64,000 bases of DNA from Klebsormidium nitens (GCA_000708835.1 DF237019.1:124001-188000); one strand, 5' to 3'. Counted from the first letter of the stretch, positions 10,901-22,953 are shown. The notes: a model not told the origin generated them from the sequence alone. Numbers and translations: made by a program.

Positions 10901-13409
10901 ACTGGGCGCACCAAACGTGGGCGTGTTCCCACCAAACCGGTTCCCAGCCACCCCAAGGAGCGCCTCAATCGCCCCCATCTCCTGAACGCTCGCCGCCCCC
11001 TCGTCCGAAGCCCCCAACGCTTCTCCCCCGGACTCTGGAACCTTCATCTTCTTCCGCCGTTTCTTCATCACCCCCTCTGCCTTCGCATCTTTCGGCCCCT
11101 TCGTCTGCCCCCCCCACTTCTTCATTTTCTCGAACCGGCGGCGTTTCCGGGGGGGCATGTAGTGAGGAATGTCGCCCTCGGACGGCAGGCCCAGCTCGGG
11201 CGGGGGAATCCCTTCGCCGGGCATGCGCTCCTTTTTGGGGTCGAGCGTTCCGGGGCGCCAGATCTCCTTGGACAGGTCCAGGACTTCCATCTCGTTGTCG
11301 TCATACAGGACCGTGTAGCGGTGCTTTGCAACCACGTGCTCGACCACCTTGCCTGCAAGAAGGGGCGCATCCAGGTTCATGCGTCGTCGTCACTTACACC
11401 GAAGTCTTGTCCTCACTTAGTTTGTATCGTTGAAGGGCTTGTTTTGGTAAGACGAGGTCTGGGTGTGCCTTCTAACCTTGCACACATGCCCTTCCTCGTC
11501 ATTAATGGGTCAACAAAGATCCACAGCTCGTGTTCTTTCTAATTCGTTTTTGTCCTCGACACTTTCGTTTTTTGCCTTCAACTTAGAAACATAAGAGATG
11601 CTGTGTGTTCATGTAAGTTCTCGGCCATGGGAACAGTGCCTCAGACTGCGCCCCAAAACCACAACTTCGACCAGAATGACTCAGGTAATACTCTCTGGAA
11701 GACCTACAAGCTACTGAACTTTGTTGTCCAGAGCTTCCTTCTACCAACTCACTTCTACCAACTCACAATTGCTAAGACTGTCTTCGTACAACAATGAAGG
11801 TCATATCTGCATGTGCTCACGTTCTTTGAATACCTCGTGAAATGCATCCCATGCATGTCAAACCGTTCACCAAGTCTGAAGCATTCCAACGTAAGAATTG
11901 ACAGAAAAAAGAACGGTATCTTCAAGCGCAAAAAAAACGTCCGGGAATTTTCGTGGCACAGGGATCGCGGTGATGTTCGTGAACCTTCAATGGGAATGAA
12001 GTAGAACCTAGAAGTTCCTCCATTGCCCCTTCCAGCAGGATCTGCAGTTTTTTTTATACAGACGTAAGAAACTCTGGCACACATTGCAAGCATGAGAAAC
12101 GGACTACGGTTTGCTCTGCCTCTGCTTGAATCTCTGCAGCTCTCAAAGTATGACGTTGATCAGCCAAAGCAGAAGAAGACTGGTCACTCCGATCTCACCT
12201 CAAGCTTTGACGTTTGAGCAAACTAATTACTGGGAAACTTGAGCAAGGGCTATGTCTTCCCGGACTGCTCTGTATCCGAAACTGACAGTTCTTAATATTG
12301 CTTTTGAGTGCCGAAGCTAGTAGGAGCACTTTGAGAAGCTTTTCCATCCATAGCCTTAACGACAGATAATCTTTGCCAAACATTATTTCAAACGCAGCAA
12401 AACCGTCATCGACACCGCCAACAACCTGACTGCAGAGATTTCAATCCACTCTAGAGAAAAAGACCACAAACCAAGAAAACCAGAACAGATATCAACGGTC
12501 TGAATAGGCCCCAAGCAGGCTGTAACGAAGACACCATAGGGACATACCTGAGTAGAAGACCCCGTCCATGGGCCAATAAATCAGGATGCGCTCCCCGATG
12601 TTGATCAGCGGAATCTTCTTCTTGTGGCTCCGCTTCTCCTCAGGGGTCTCCTCCCGCCCAAGCAGCGCCGCCACCTGTGAAACCCGCTTCTTCATCTCTG
12701 CCGCCGTCTCTTTTTTCAGGGGGGTCTTGGGCGCATCCCCCAAGGCAATCTGCACCCCCCCACCAGGGGCCACGTCAACCCCCTCAGGTAGCACTGCCTT
12801 GGTCCTTTTGAGCCCTCCCTTAAACATACCCTTCTTTGTCTTCTTCAGATTGGGGGCAAAAGCTTGCCCCTTGGTCTTCTTCTGCAACCCCCCTAGAAGT
12901 TTCTGCTTCCCCCCTGGAGCGAGCTTCTGGCACTGTTCCACGCCCTGCTTCAGGCGCGCAAGTGGCTTCAGAGGCTTCTTCAAGGGGATGGACTCTTGAA
13001 CGGGGGGCTGGGACTCTGGCTCAGAGGTTGCCCCCCCTTGCGAGTCGTTTTCTACCGTGCTGTTGACCACGGCCAAGAGCTCCTGGAGCGGTGTGAGGGG
13101 TTTGGAGCTTCTGGGGGGGTCGCGCAGCGCCGCCAGGTGTTTTGGAATCATCGAAGTTTTGCGCTCGGGAGGGTGGTCCTGGGGTTCAGCATCAGGGGTG
13201 ATTGGCTCCTGGGGTTCGGTCGCTTCTTCCGGGGGGGTGGATGAGGGTTTGGAGTCTTCGGGAATAAAGAATTGGGGCTCCTCTGAGGGGATGATGGACG
13301 GGATCGGCGCCTGAAGTGGGGCGCTCTCAGGCTCAGGTTTGGCCTCGGGAAGAGGAGCTTCCATGAGGAGAGGCGCTTCAGTCGTCAGAGTTACGGCCAG
13401 AGTGCTCAT
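7917..13409 (-). CDS. Tudor-like and SAM domain nuclear protein
   Basis: Four exons (13409-12548, 11352-10005, 9640-8749, 8129-7917) join with consistent phase to about 1,104 residues. The Tudor-like domain is split by intron 1: GERILIYWPMDGVFYSG ends exon 1 and KVVEHVVAKHRYTVLYDDNE opens exon 2. It resembles the Tudor/PWWP-superfamily domain of plant PDS5-type cohesion factors, with a WP start and a YDD core. Exon 4 is a SAM domain (VQKWLEHVGLGRLVGLFTEH, then a terminal helix up to LILNNIELLK), usually a protein-interaction or polymer module. Between them lie ~800 residues of disordered sequence: Lys/Arg-rich blocks like nuclear localisation signals (PPRKRRRFEK, KRGGHKRKRKF) and repeated GVNG units in exon 3. 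Likely a chromatin-associated reader or adaptor; the ligand is unknown. Start at 13409 lies in an exon preceded by a 5'-UTR acceptor (exon edge 13436). Polycomb-type SAM proteins pair SAM with MBT repeats; Tudor plus SAM is unusual. Confidence 0.8.
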
Positions 13410-13432
13410 GCAGTGCGTCGAGCTGCTGACAT
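13406..13432 (-). promoter_or_regulatory. uORF overlapping the Tudor-SAM start codon
   Basis: Just inside the exon that begins at 13436 (after a pyrimidine-rich acceptor), an ATG opens an 8-codon frame whose TGA overlaps the main ATG as ATGA. In eukaryotic mRNAs such a uORF would lower main-frame initiation or feed reinitiation. The geometry is seen; the effect is inferred. Confidence 0.55.
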
Positions 13433-13690
13433 GCGCCTGGAAAAGAGAAAAAGTTCAGTGGTTTTGCAAACCTTTCCAACTGACTGACATGATGGTAAAC
13501 GTCGAAAAGCAGAAGAGAGGGTTTCTCAGGATGCAATGTTGCGGGATTGAGCAAGCTGGTCCAACTACAACCCTCGTCCTGAGGACTACATGAAAACCTT
13601 TTCAGAATTTCAGAGCGTTGGTAATGGTTGTTATTATTGCCAAGTGCGATGCGGATAAATGCAACAGCTGGATGTGAGCAGCAGTAGGCG

Positions 13691-14465
13691 ACAACACAAG
13701 CAAGCAGATAAGTTACTAGAATCAGCAAAAAAGAGTCACAAAGGGAAGCTAAGGGCTGCAAGGATGATGGGAGGCAATTCAGAAGCAAACCAAAGATCGA
13801 ATGGAAAACAAAACCGACAAGATGTATGTTCAGAAATTAGATGAAACTTGGACCACCAACAAGTTTTTGCAATCACACATGCTCATGGCACTTTGGCTTC
13901 ATTTATGAGCAAAGCACATAGAACCCCACTGTGACTCCTAATCCCAGGGCCAAAAACAATAGATTGACAAAGAAGGCAAACGAGGGCACACATGAAGCAG
14001 CAGCTGGTCAGAAAAAGAGGCGAATCAGCGAGTGAGGAAGTTACCAAAGACGATTGACCCACATGTGTGCAACAAAAAGAAACAACACAAGCAAGCAGAT
14101 GTGTTACTAGAATCAGCAAAAAAGAGTCACAAAGGGAAGATAAGGGCTGCAAGGATGATGGGAGGCAAATCAGAAGCAATCCAAAGATCGAATGGAAAGC
14201 AAAACCGACAAGATGTATGTTCAGGAATTAGATGAAACTTGGACCACCAACAAGTACGAACTGCAAGTTTTGCAAGCACACATGCTCATGGCACTTTCGC
14301 TTTCATTAACGAGCATAGCACATAGAACGCCACCATGACACCTATCCAAAAACAACATATTTTAAGGAAGAGGGCAAAAGAGGGCCTGAAGTAGCATCTG
14401 GTCAGAAGAAGAGGCAAATCAGCCAGGTGAAGAAACCACCGAAGATGTTGATCCACATTGTGTTG
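13691..14465. repeat. 391-bp tandem duplication, two units
   Basis: Unit 1 (13691-14081) and unit 2 (14082 to about 14465) are near-identical for their first ~200 bp (for example ACAACACAAGCAAGCAGAT at both starts) and then diverge with small indels. It lies upstream of the Tudor-SAM coding start, possibly in its 5'-UTR intron. No protein frame is shared and conserved between the units. Confidence 0.85.
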
Positions 14466-16582
14466 GTCAGGAATTCAGACGCTTCGAATGCATCACAAAG
14501 TGGCCTGCAGAGGGATTGAACCTCCAGGCAGATTGCTGAAGTCGGCTACTAACGAAAACAACCATGTACACCAGACTGTCAGGGTTGCAGTTACAAGCAC
14601 AAGGTTGCTCGCACCGTGGTGTTAGCTCGACAAGAAGATTCTCCCGCACACTGCTCCCCCAACACTGCAGAACTCTGCTTGACTTTGCAGAACTTTGCAG
14701 AACTCAGTGGAGGACCAAAGCAGGGCAAATCCAAAGCAGATTGGAGAGGATTGCTTGACGATTGGGGCGATCTGAAAATACCAAGAAATGAGATCAGTAG
14801 AAGGCACAAGAGAAGACAGAAGCGTTGCTTGAACAGCCAAAGCCAAAAGCAGGCTTGCTGCTGCATCTCTGCAAGCAAATACTACAGATAGGGGGCTCTG
14901 TGACTTACATCATACTTCTGCCTGCCGCAGTTGCTTGGTGGGGTTGCTTGACTGTCTCAAGGGGGGTGGAGAAGAAGCAGCAACCTGCGAGCCGATGAGC
15001 GACGATCAGTCGCTTTCCAGATCAGACAACAAGAATGACTGCCTATGCACAGAAACTGTACCGGGGGCTATTGTTCATGTTGCTCCAGTGGATTCCCGGG
15101 ACGGTTTCCTTGTAAGAGTGGTGCAGTTTGTGTGGTCCAATTTGTTTGCGATATAACAGCATCAACTTGTGAACAGCACGGGGATGTTGCATACGCCAAA
15201 AGGGGGGATTTGAAAAGGCCACCGCACTGCAACCTGGTATGCAGCGGATGAAAGAAACCCTGCAGAATACATGACTGCTACTCCCAGTGCATCAAGCAAC
15301 ACGTACGCATATGCCTTGCAAAAGTTGCCCCACCATGTACGCTTTAACAGTTTCCTACGGGGTTGCACACAATGTTGGCAAAAGAGGTCATAGCCCCCGA
15401 GTAATGGCTTTCAAATCTCCAGAGACATGAATTACCAACTGACCATGTTATGGTACTTCGGCAGAAGGATGGTCTGGAAGCGGAAGGTTTGCGATGGAAG
15501 TGGGAAGATTTCACACGCCAATCGAGCGTATCTGGATCAACGAGAACATACCATTCATAAGGAAACTTCGTTGAGCAGGGCTCACAACGAGGGGGTTTAA
15601 GAGTGTTCACAACAGAACGTACACAATGCAACCACATTCCCCCATAGCCTACGACAGCTTGTGCTCCAATTCAAGGTTACGCTTACCGAGACGCGCGCAG
15701 CGAGCAGACGAAAAGGTGGTCGATACAGGAGACACAGCAGAGTAGCGCTCGCGCAGAAGGCCAACAGCAGATGGAAACCTTGTCCCTGATGGCAAAGCTT
15801 CCAGCAGCAAACACGCCCCAGGCTCGCTTCTTCTCTGCCCCCACGCCTCGTTTTCCCCCAACGTTGCTGCTGCAAGGGGTTGCGTGCTCCACAACGCGCG
15901 GCCTGCATTGTCTAGCGCATTTTTGGGGAACAGGAACTGAGCCGGTTCTTTTAGACTCTGCGCGGGATCGAAGTGTGGAATGCAATGCCGCGCACCATAT
16001 TCGCACTCCAAATTCTGTGGTCACGGGCAAACTGGGCTTCAAAGAGGTGGTGTCTCTCAATGCACCACCCTCGCTTCTCAACTTCTGTATTCATAGAACC
16101 TGTGGAGGCTTCTCAAGCACTTCGTCATAGGGGCAGGGCACTCTTTTAGAAGTCCTATCGTTGTTTGTGACTTTGTGTCGTTGGTCTTTGAGCTCTAAAT
16201 CCCCAACAAAGCGCCGCCGAAAGCCTTGCCTTGATAGTACTGTAGCATCGAAGCATCCCACGCCTCAAAGCGTCTTTGAAGCCCATTGGTTATCTTGAAC
16301 AGCAAGGAGAATAATTAGTTTGCTCAGAGGATAACATTCTGCTGATCCTGACTGCCCAAACCCCCCCTTCCCATGCCCAAGAAAAATGACATCTCCAAGT
16401 TGGGAGACCTGTTTGCCCCAAATTGAAATCGTACGATCAAGGGGAGTCATCTGCTTTGCTTACTGTGCATCATGGCCCTACGCGTGTAGGAGGTTCGTCA
16501 GTGTCAAAACAATGCACTAATCAGGGGGAGAGGAAACCTGTGCTGGCCCAACTGCCCCCAGCGTCATAAAGAAGGCATTCCC
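14466..16582. other. Intergenic, divergent region
   Basis: This spans from the 391-bp duplication to the sirtuin start, and should hold promoters and 5' UTRs for the Tudor-SAM (minus) and sirtuin (plus) genes. Open frames of up to ~130 codons around 15600-16130 exist in several overlapping frames but carry no recognisable domain. A short direct repeat of AACTTTGCAGA type sits near 14685-14705. Confidence 0.4.
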
Positions 16583-19500
16583 ATGGACGAGCCAAAGGTG
16601 TGTCAAAGGCCCAAACGGCGGGGGCGCCAGTCACTGGAGGAGCAAGTGGAGGAGTTGGCTGAGATCGTACGACGTAGCAAGCATCTTGTGGCGAGCTTCC
16701 CTGTTGCCTGATCACGAATCTTAACCGCCAGGAGAAACCATCTCTTACTCGGCCTGGTTATGCATGTCCATCACTTCAAAAAACCACCATTCAGCCCGCC
16801 TCGTTGGGCAAGTTAACCACTGGGTGTAATGTTGTTAACCAAGCATGGTTAGGCTTGGGTTGCGTGTCCTATTGGGCGCACTTCGCTTGCTTTTGGCCAC
16901 GTTTTTAACCAAGCAGGTTAGCACAACAGCTTTGCTTCTGAGGATGAAGTCACTCCGAAGGAGATTACTAACAGGGGAAAGAAGTGGTGAACCTTTTCGT
17001 TGGTGGTGGATTTCTGCCTGTCACTTGAGAATTGAATCTCTTTCTGAAGCTACTCTTGCCCAGTCATAACGGGCCACGCTGATCAGATGCTTCAAAGCTT
17101 GGTGGATGTCACCTGGGCAGTTTGCTTGACTATTGTCCGGTTTGGCCACTCAATGATAGTTTCTGAAACCCAGATTCCAGGAAGCAAAACTTGCTTCTGT
17201 AGCAGCAAGACTAACTAGGGGCGGGCGTAATTTCTGGAAAGAGTCCATTACGTGGTACCCTCACTTGGAACTAGGCCTCCGGTCTGTGGCACCCTTCAAA
17301 CACACCCCAATGTTTATCCACTTTTTTGCCAGATGCAAAGTATTTGTTTACTACTTCTTGAGACGCGTATGCGGCCCTCCCCAGGTGATAACCAGCCGCA
17401 CTAACCCGATTTTCCAGGTGTACACTGGGGCCGGCATATCCACTTCCGCTGGCATCCCTGACTATCGGGGCCCAGCGGGGGTATGGACCTTGAAGGCCCA
17501 AGGCAACGACCGCCACCTGTCGCCTACACACAGGTCAGCATTCCTAACCCACCCCCTTCTAACCCCCACTCAGATTCCCACTCTCCAATTCTCCAAGAAA
17601 GTCTCCACTTCCGTAAACGTACTTCAAAACGTCTGTGGTGAATCTGGGCTAGGAGGGCGGAATTTCACAGGCTGCCATCATCCGCAAAGACTATCAAATG
17701 CCAAAACGGGCACACATGCTGGTTCTTTATGTTACAGGGGTTTGGAAATTGTTGGAGATTTGCAAACGCTCGTGAGAAACCATATTTCCAGAGTCGGCTC
17801 ATGCCCTTGAACCGTTTGACCAGCAGGATCCGTGCTCTCGTTTGAGACTGAAAGAAAAGTCAGACGAAGCCCCCTGGGAAACTTTCAGGCCACCACTAGA
17901 GGGGCGGTAAAGATGGACGGCTCGGAGGAGCCAGATATTGCGGAAATGCGTGCAACTCTCTCGGCCGATACCAGGAGAACCCCTGGATGAAGAAAACGCC
18001 TTTTCGTTTGAATAGTCCTTCGCGTCTGGGCTGCCCCCCTGCGCTGATCAATGGTTCTCTCTGACGTGCTTGGGTCTCTCTATTCTTGGAGAAGTCCGAA
18101 CCTATTGGCTGTCTCCTATCTGCTACGAAGCCCTGCGGGAGCATCCCGTCAGCCTGAAACCCCTCTCGAAAAGAACGACGAACCTCGTGGAGCATCCGCC
18201 TTCCGTACCTTTCAAATCTTCTCGTTGACGTAAGAACCCCGTGAATGTGAACAGGTCACCCCCAGCTGCGCCTGTCGCTGGCTCTTAATGCACTTTGGTT
18301 TCGGCCCTGGAAATTGCTCATGCCCTTGAGCATTTTCCAAATGTCCCGACACTCTTTTCGGAACAAAGATCCATACCTTTTCGATCCAGAATTTGGAAGC
18401 TCCTAACCAAACTCTAATCTCTCTAACCATGACAAACACCACCTCCGCACCCGTACCCACCCCAAACCCCTGAATTAACTTGCCCGTCCGAGTCAAGAAG
18501 TCCTACTATTCCTAAGGCTCCGGGAAATGGGAGACTCTTCTAAACCTCGTCTGGTTTAAGCAGGTCCGCCCTAGCTACGCCCACCGCACGCTTGCGTTGC
18601 TCGTCCAAGCGGGTTTGGTTAAGCATGTGGTAACCCAAAACGTGGACGGCCTGCACCGCGTGAGCGGGGTGCCCCGAGAGAAGCTTAGCGAGTTACACGG
18701 GAACGCTAGGATGGAGAGGTGCGCGGAATGCGGAAGGGAGTACCTCCGGGACTACGCGACTTGGAGCGTGACGGCCGGCACTGGTGAGAGGCTTAAGCTT
18801 TGGCGGGGCTTTTTACGCGTGATTTGGGCTTCGTTTTTTCGGTTAAGCAGGTTCTCTGTGCAGGACGGCCCAACTCCTGAGTTGATCTTTTCCGGGTTAA
18901 GCAGTTTTGCTGTGCAGGACGTCCACAATCCTAAGGTCGAAAGTTAGCGTTGTGCAAACTTCATTGCTCAGATCTTGGGAGATCTAGGGATTCCTCGAGA
19001 CTTGAGAGGGTTTGAGCTTCTGTGTGTATGTTCAAGAGTAGTTATTTAGGCTTTCCAGGGCGGTTTGCCCGTTGTTTCGAATGTGAAGGGTATGGTATCG
19101 ACAATCAGGATCTCTCTGCATTTTTGAGGGCCCAGTAAGAAAGAGTCCGCAGATGGAAACGAAGGTTTGACTAACCTTGCAAGACGCAGAAGAGATTGCA
19201 ATCAAACGGACTATCTTCGATCCGGCAGTAGCCTCCTCTCCTACAAGCTGGGTCCGACGATTCAGACTCAATATCTTCTGATACATGAACGCTTTCGTGT
19301 TAAGGAATTAGAGGTCGGCCGTTCACGGAATCGCGGAAAGATTAGCCGTAATCTGAAACGGTGGCTTTGGTTACATTTCTCTGACTTGTTCAACGGCTAA
19401 TCAACCTCATGTGCCCCGTAACTTGCCCCTTGGCGAACTGACGATCTGCCGCTGAATTTCGGAGATCATATGCTCAGCAATCTGTTCCGGCGAACAGCAG

Positions 19501-21390
19501 GCCGGCATCGCTGCCAAAAGGTCGCCGGCACCCCAAGTCCTTGCTGACAACGTGTCACCTTCTTTTCAGGTTCTACGTCGGCGTCCGCACGGGCCAAGCG
19601 ACGGCGCTCGTCCGAACGAGCCTTGCCGTTCGGAGCCTCGGCTCATGCGTCCGGAGAAAGCATCCCGTCCGAACGCCCGACCCTGCCGTTCGAGAGTTTC
19701 CTGCCGCGCGATTGCTTTCCACCGTCCGCTGGACGGTTAACGTCCTGCAGTTCCCAGCCGTCCAACGAATCTACGCCGCTGGACAATCCTCGACCGTCCG
19801 ACAGTTTTCGACCGTCCAACAGTCCTCTACTGTCCAACCTCTCCTCGCCGTCCGGTCACTTAGTCCAGTCCAGCACGTCTCAGGCGTCCGATCATTCCGC
19901 ACACTCATCCACTCTTCGACCGCCGATCACTCCCTACCGACCGATAGCGTCCCCCGGTCCGTTCGCTGCTCACCGTCCGATTGCTTTCACACCTTTCGAG
20001 TCCTTTCACAGGCGGTGCGAATCCCAGGGCTGCGCAGGCTCCCTTCGGCACTGCGTAACCCTGTTCAGGGAACCCCTTCCGGATTCTGCGGTGCGTTCGG
20101 CGGAGCGCGAAACCGCCCTGGCCGACGCTGCGTTGGTGCTCGGGAGCAGCTTGCGGGTAAGGTGCTTTGATTGTCCAAAATCTGAGGTGTTCGCCCATCT
20201 ATGTTTAAGATATGTTCAGTTTGGTAGCATACGTCTCTGAGTAGGGTGCTTTAGTTCGTCTGAAAGCTGATTTCGGCTGTGCGGAATTGACCATCCGACT
20301 TTTTGAAGCTCCTGATGGAAGTGGTTTGCGCTTGTCTGTCAAACTTAGCCGCCTTAACCGATTTCGCACCTCATCAAACACTCACTTCAGCTGTCCGATG
20401 GTTATGCTTGGTTCCTGGAACGGGCCAGATTGGGCGTCTTGTTGAGGGGCCACTTTTTCATAGTTTCTAAGACCTTAAAATGCCAAAACCCTTCAACGTC
20501 ACAAAAGTGCATAGTCTCCGCCCTTCTTGCACACACGCACTTGCGAGCGCATCTGCATTCTCAAGCAGTCGTGTGGACAGCAAGTTCTGGCTGAAAGAAA
20601 GTTGTAAGTGGACGGTGCATTGAAAAATCCTCTTGGCCTAGTAAGCCTTGGAAGCAAAGCTTATGAAAAGTCAAAGGCGCAAGGCTTTGACGTGGGCAGA
20701 ATCAACCCGGTGCTTAGACCGAGGAGCTGTCCCAACAACGTTTGCTCGCTTCAACTGGGAGGCCGTATTTTGACGCCGCAATCTGAGACCGCAATCTGAA
20801 CGGAACGGACAAATTTATTCTGGATAGGAAGCGGTTTGTGCTGTCGCGAGTTTGCTTTTGTGCCCTGGAAGACTTCGCAAAAGGATTTAGAGCGGACCAG
20901 CAACTTTTTCTTAACTCGGTTAAGCATTCTGTTGCTGTGCACTGTGGGGTTTCCTTTTCAAAATGCCCTTCCATTTCGCACGAGGTTCGGCTGCTCGACT
21001 AGGCGTGTGGAAGCAATGAACACACTACTTACAAATCCGACGTAACATAGTTTGTATTTTCCGGATCAAGCTCTCCCGATTGACCGTAAGACACGTTCGA
21101 TTGTAAGCAGTATGCCCGTGGACTTACAGGTAGCCCCCGCTTGCGACTACCCTGCTGACGTGGCAGCCTCCGGAGGAAATCTGGCCATTGTCAACCTGCA
21201 GCCCACACCTTTGGACGCTAAAGCTGACGTCATCATCAGGAGGGGATGCGACCAAGTGATGGAGTTGCTGCTTTCTCATCTGAAATCGAACGTTGGGTTG
21301 ACTTGTGGATTCCACGAACCTATGAGCGAACTCTGCGAGAGCCAGGTTTGCGGACAAGCCCTCATGGGGCTCAGTGAAGCCGCCTCTTGA
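16583..21390 (+). CDS. Sirtuin, SIRT7/SRT1-like (class IV)
   Basis: NAD+-dependent protein deacylase, probably nuclear by family. Exons: 16583-16690, 17418-17533, 18564-18783, 19570-20156 and 21130-21390. Diagnostic features are the NAD-binding [19 protein letters not shown] (exon 2), the catalytic stretch QNVDGLH with ELHGN (exon 3), first zinc pair CAECG, second pair CESQGC then AGSLR (exon 4), LVLGSSLR and [14 protein letters not shown]. Intron 1 appears to be GC-AG (GTG|GCGAGC), which gives the family's [13 protein letters not shown]; a GT donor three bases earlier would give one Val. Exon 2 ends in phase 2 while exon 3 must start in phase 0, and homologues have about 10 more residues there, so a small exon in 17534-18560 is missing from my model. 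Exon 4 adds about 150 Ser/Pro-rich residues between the zinc pairs. The N-terminus may start further upstream, since no stop was seen just before 16583. Confidence 0.88.
16835..16925 (+). repeat. Short tandem duplication in sirtuin intron 1
   Basis: TTAACCAAGCA(T)GGTTAG occurs twice about 67 bp apart within intron 1 of the sirtuin gene. It is seen directly and has no known function. A related GGTTAAGCAG element is duplicated 54 bp apart in the intron after exon 3 (18841 and 18895). Confidence 0.55.
18420..18490 (-). repeat. Dispersed GGTTAGGG-rich repeat, divergent copy
   Basis: Read on the minus strand, this shares GACGGG, GGTGGGTACGGGT and GGAG blocks, in the same order, with the copies near 24.4 kb and 27.7 kb. 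It lies in a sirtuin intron. It is the most divergent member of the family. Confidence 0.4.
19640..20000 (+). repeat. Degenerate CCGTCC-core minisatellite inside sirtuin exon 4
   Basis: A CCGTCC(G/A)A-type unit of roughly 12-27 bp recurs many times. It stays open in the sirtuin frame and encodes Pro-Ser-(Asn/Asp/Gly) units. The frame is intact from 19570 to 20156, which argues for a translated expansion rather than a retained intron. Several other frames are also open across it because the unit lacks stops, so openness alone is weak proof. Confidence 0.65.
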
Positions 21391-22953
21391 GATGCTCAAA
21401 GATGCCTCTTCGGTTCAATGGTCGACAGCAAAGTGACCGGCTGCCATGCAAAACTATTCATTGCCAGTTGTCCGGTGCCCACTGAGCCTAGTCATCAGCA
21501 CCTGATTATGTATTTACATCGAAAGAACGTGACATGTGGCATGAGCGATCATTCCATGCGTGAGCCTGCCTGCCGAGATTGCGCACAATGCAGCAGCATG
21601 TCTGCAGCTTAATGAACGAGCGCGGAGGATCAATGCGGCATCAACATAGACAGTAAAATATAATAGCATCATATGCCAGGTTGATGCCGCCGCATTCGAA
21701 AAATGATCGACATATGATGCATGCAATGATGCGGCGCTGTAAGTGGGCGTTTTTCAATCAATCTTCCGAGCTTCGGCCGCCCCCAGCATGTACGTGCGCA
21801 TTAGTATATATGTGTGACCGGCCCTGAGTCCACCCATGCAGTGCTTAATTTGCACGCGAGCTAGTGCTTAAGTGAATTTCGCCTGGTTGGAACGGTCCAG
21901 TGCTTTGGAGGTTGATCCAACTTGAGTTTGCAATGCGTGCAATGTGAACCATATCAATAGCGGCCGCCTAGCTGTTGAGTGCCCAAGCTTGGCATGAATA
22001 ACATATCATGTGATGCATGACTATTCGCGCGTACTTATCAAGTACTATACTTTCTCTGATCGAGACAATCAGCATATTGTGACGCAAATTTACTCCCCTG
22101 CCTCGAGGATTCTTCCCGCAGCCGGATACCGATCAGCTATATGAACAATCTTCATCACGATAGAAACGTTCCGGATCACATTGCAAACATTCAATCACTT
22201 ATGCACTTACACATGAAGCTGGCCCCTATCGCTAATACTGTCCGGATGCACTTAAAAAGGTTGAGCAGCTGATGAGTGTCATTTCCGAGATGAGCGCCTC
22301 TGGAAGCAATGTCTCTTCTTCCCTACTTGCGAAGTGTCCTGCTGCTCTTCCTTGTCCATCTCCTAGCAACTCTCAGTCGCTAAGAGGCCTAGCTCATATT
22401 GAACTCGGAATTCTCTGAGGCGCGGTGCGGCAAACCGTTTCAGATGAACCGGATCAACACCAAGCAGCCCACATCTCGGGGCCGTCGATAAGCATTTGAG
22501 TCTTATGATCAACGGTCAGGATATGTTCATTCTTTCTAACATTATTGACAAAACCCTGCGGCCGCGTCCGGCAGTTGCCGGCCGCGACTCCGGCAGCATA
22601 TGCTGCAAAAGCGAGGAATCTCATCCGGCCGGGTGGCGCGTTGCGTCACAATATCACTGCACATAGTATCGTGCCCACTTATGCTGACGCGCGCTGCATG
22701 GCCGGGCACATGCTTGATGATCCGAACTTAACAGGTAAAATCTACATGATATCTTTTGAACGGCGCCAGCCTGATTCGATTGTGTCTAACTACCTCGACT
22801 CCAGGCAGCCTTTAAAAATATTTGTAATGAACCCGAATCGATCGGGCCTTTCTGTATCTGGCGCTTGATGATTCACGCCTTCTGTGAACTTTAGACTTCA
22901 TGGTGAATCGAATCTTTACGCTGGTGTTTAGAGGTGCACCCAATCGTAGACGC
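21391..22953. other. Intergenic, convergent flanks, AT-rich
   Basis: This sits between the sirtuin stop and the stop of the two-TM protein gene. It contains the inverted repeat at 21635-21690 and many short ATG/CAT-rich palindromes (CATATGATGCATGCA near 21711). A 107-codon open frame at 22545-22868 has no recognisable domain and no splice support, so I do not call it a gene. Confidence 0.45.
21635..21690. repeat. Inverted repeat, possible small hairpin element
   Basis: The 11-bp perfect arms GCGGCATCAAC (21635-21645) and GTTGATGCCGC (21680-21690) surround a 34-bp AT-rich loop. The arms are too short for a clear MITE call and no target-site duplication is evident. It could be a transcription terminator-like or cruciform structure. 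Confidence 0.5.

Noticed and set aside
14467-14560. GGAGGTTCAATCCCTC on minus, resembling a tRNA T-arm/B box
   Set aside because: No acceptor stem or anticodon arm can be drawn around it; a decayed tRNA or SINE is possible but unsupported.
15683-16081. A 132-codon minus-strand frame overlapping other open frames
   Set aside because: No domain, no splice partners and several open frames at once in a GC-rich promoter-like stretch; it may be 5'-UTR sequence.
22545-22868. Possible coding fragment of a transposon
   Set aside because: No recognisable transposase or reverse-transcriptase motif and no terminal repeats.
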